Shown here: one piece after another, positions 63,821 to 64,000 of the stretch
How the letters are laid out: each line of letters opens with the position of its first letter
Position numbering within the stretch: position 1 is the stretch's first letter
DNA from: Pseudoalteromonas luteoviolacea DSM 6061
GTDB taxonomy: Bacteria; Pseudomonadota; Gammaproteobacteria; Enterobacterales; Alteromonadaceae
Reading direction: 5' to 3'
Assembly (NCBI RefSeq): GCF_001625655.1
Contig: NZ_AUYB01000079.1
Span: 1 to 64,000, forward strand
Length of the DNA: 64,000 nt
Notes under the pieces: model-generated
Database searches by the model: none
The model's input: only the letters and a program-made list of their open reading frames with translations
Told to the model about the DNA's origin: nothing
Program-made: the position numbers and the translations under genes

Positions 63821-64000
63821 GCAGGGTAACGTGCTGCTAAGCCTGCATAGACTTGTTTTGCAAAGTCTGGATGCTCTGTGTCTAGGCTTTTCACAATTTC
63901 CACTAAGTGTTCGTTGTCTTCTTTTTCGTCCCACACTTTAATGTAAGTCCCTTCTTTATAGCCATGATCTTGGCGGAAGAAGTTCAGTGTATTTTTACCG
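63817..64000 (-). CDS. Partial CDS, unrecognised protein, C-terminal 60 residues
   Basis: Only the 3' end is in the window, and the frame runs open to the edge at 64000. The visible part begins GKNTLNFFRQDHGYKEGTYI, continues with KVWDEKEDNEHLVEIVKSL, and ends YAGLAARYPA. It has an acidic, helical C-terminus and coding-like composition. Its stop shares bases with the yrfG stop on the other strand (tail to tail). I do not recognise the family. Confidence 0.7.
   Translation of the reverse strand, partial: GKNTLNFFRQDHGYKEGTYIKVWDEKEDNEHLVEIVKSLDTEHPDFAKQVYAGLAARYPA

Overview
The window looks like a chromosomal segment of a marine gammaproteobacterium of the Alteromonadales, most like Pseudoalteromonas. 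The basis is gene content and order (complete spc and alpha ribosomal operons, fkpA/slyX/yheV/yheS/yheT/yheU synteny, nudE-cysQ, rsd-hemE, speA/speE), AT-rich spacers and the abundance of outer-membrane and TonB-type proteins. This assignment is inference; no database was searched.

Layout. (1) 1-240: minus-strand leader and promoter of an rRNA operon whose 16S gene lies left of the window. (2) 414-1007: a small outer-membrane beta-barrel protein. (3) 1096-9573: the spc and alpha ribosomal operons on the minus strand, from rplN to rplQ, including rpmD, rpmJ and a conserved S4-type leader before rpsM. (4) 9844-27790: an 18-kb minus-strand accessory block. Its core encodes an SDR reductase, an acyl carrier protein, an ATP-grasp ligase, a GT-B glycosyltransferase, two radical-SAM/SPASM proteins, a three-gene ABC-2 exporter and a GT2 glycosyltransferase. 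Downstream come a GH20 chitobiase, a BtrH-like acyltransferase, a GT2 protein in one open frame with a TonB-dependent receptor, and a polysaccharide deacetylase. I read this as an undescribed biosynthesis, export and uptake system for an aminoacylated, glycosylated small molecule. The ACP, ATP-grasp and BtrH parts parallel the side-chain machinery of butirosin biosynthesis.

(5) 28003-36386: AsmA, an unrecognised 388-residue protein, a TorF-type porin, PurT, a fumarylacetoacetase-family enzyme, a nitroreductase and an RND pump adaptor. (6) 36370-40413: an RND pump encoded behind a BigR/SqrR-like ArsR repressor with a perfect tandem operator, divergent from a rhodanese. (7) 40415-47588: a DUF6653-like membrane protein, an S41 peptidase fused to a degenerate beta-lactamase domain, a periplasmic binding protein, a MscS channel and two PlsC acyltransferases.

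(8) 47708-52974: polyamine synthesis (speA/speE), hemE, a strong candidate small-RNA gene, a 48-codon small ORF and rsd. (9) 52986-60931: FkpA, a WD40 lipoprotein, SlyX, YheV, the ABC-F protein YheS, a TIGR02444 protein, a small DUF3149-like membrane protein behind a textbook FNR-type promoter, YheT, YheU and an M19 dipeptidase. (10) 61165-61483: three tandem initiator tRNA genes. (11) 61732-64000: cysQ, nudE, yrfG and the 3' end of an unrecognised gene cut by the window edge. I saw no CRISPR array, insertion sequence or prophage.
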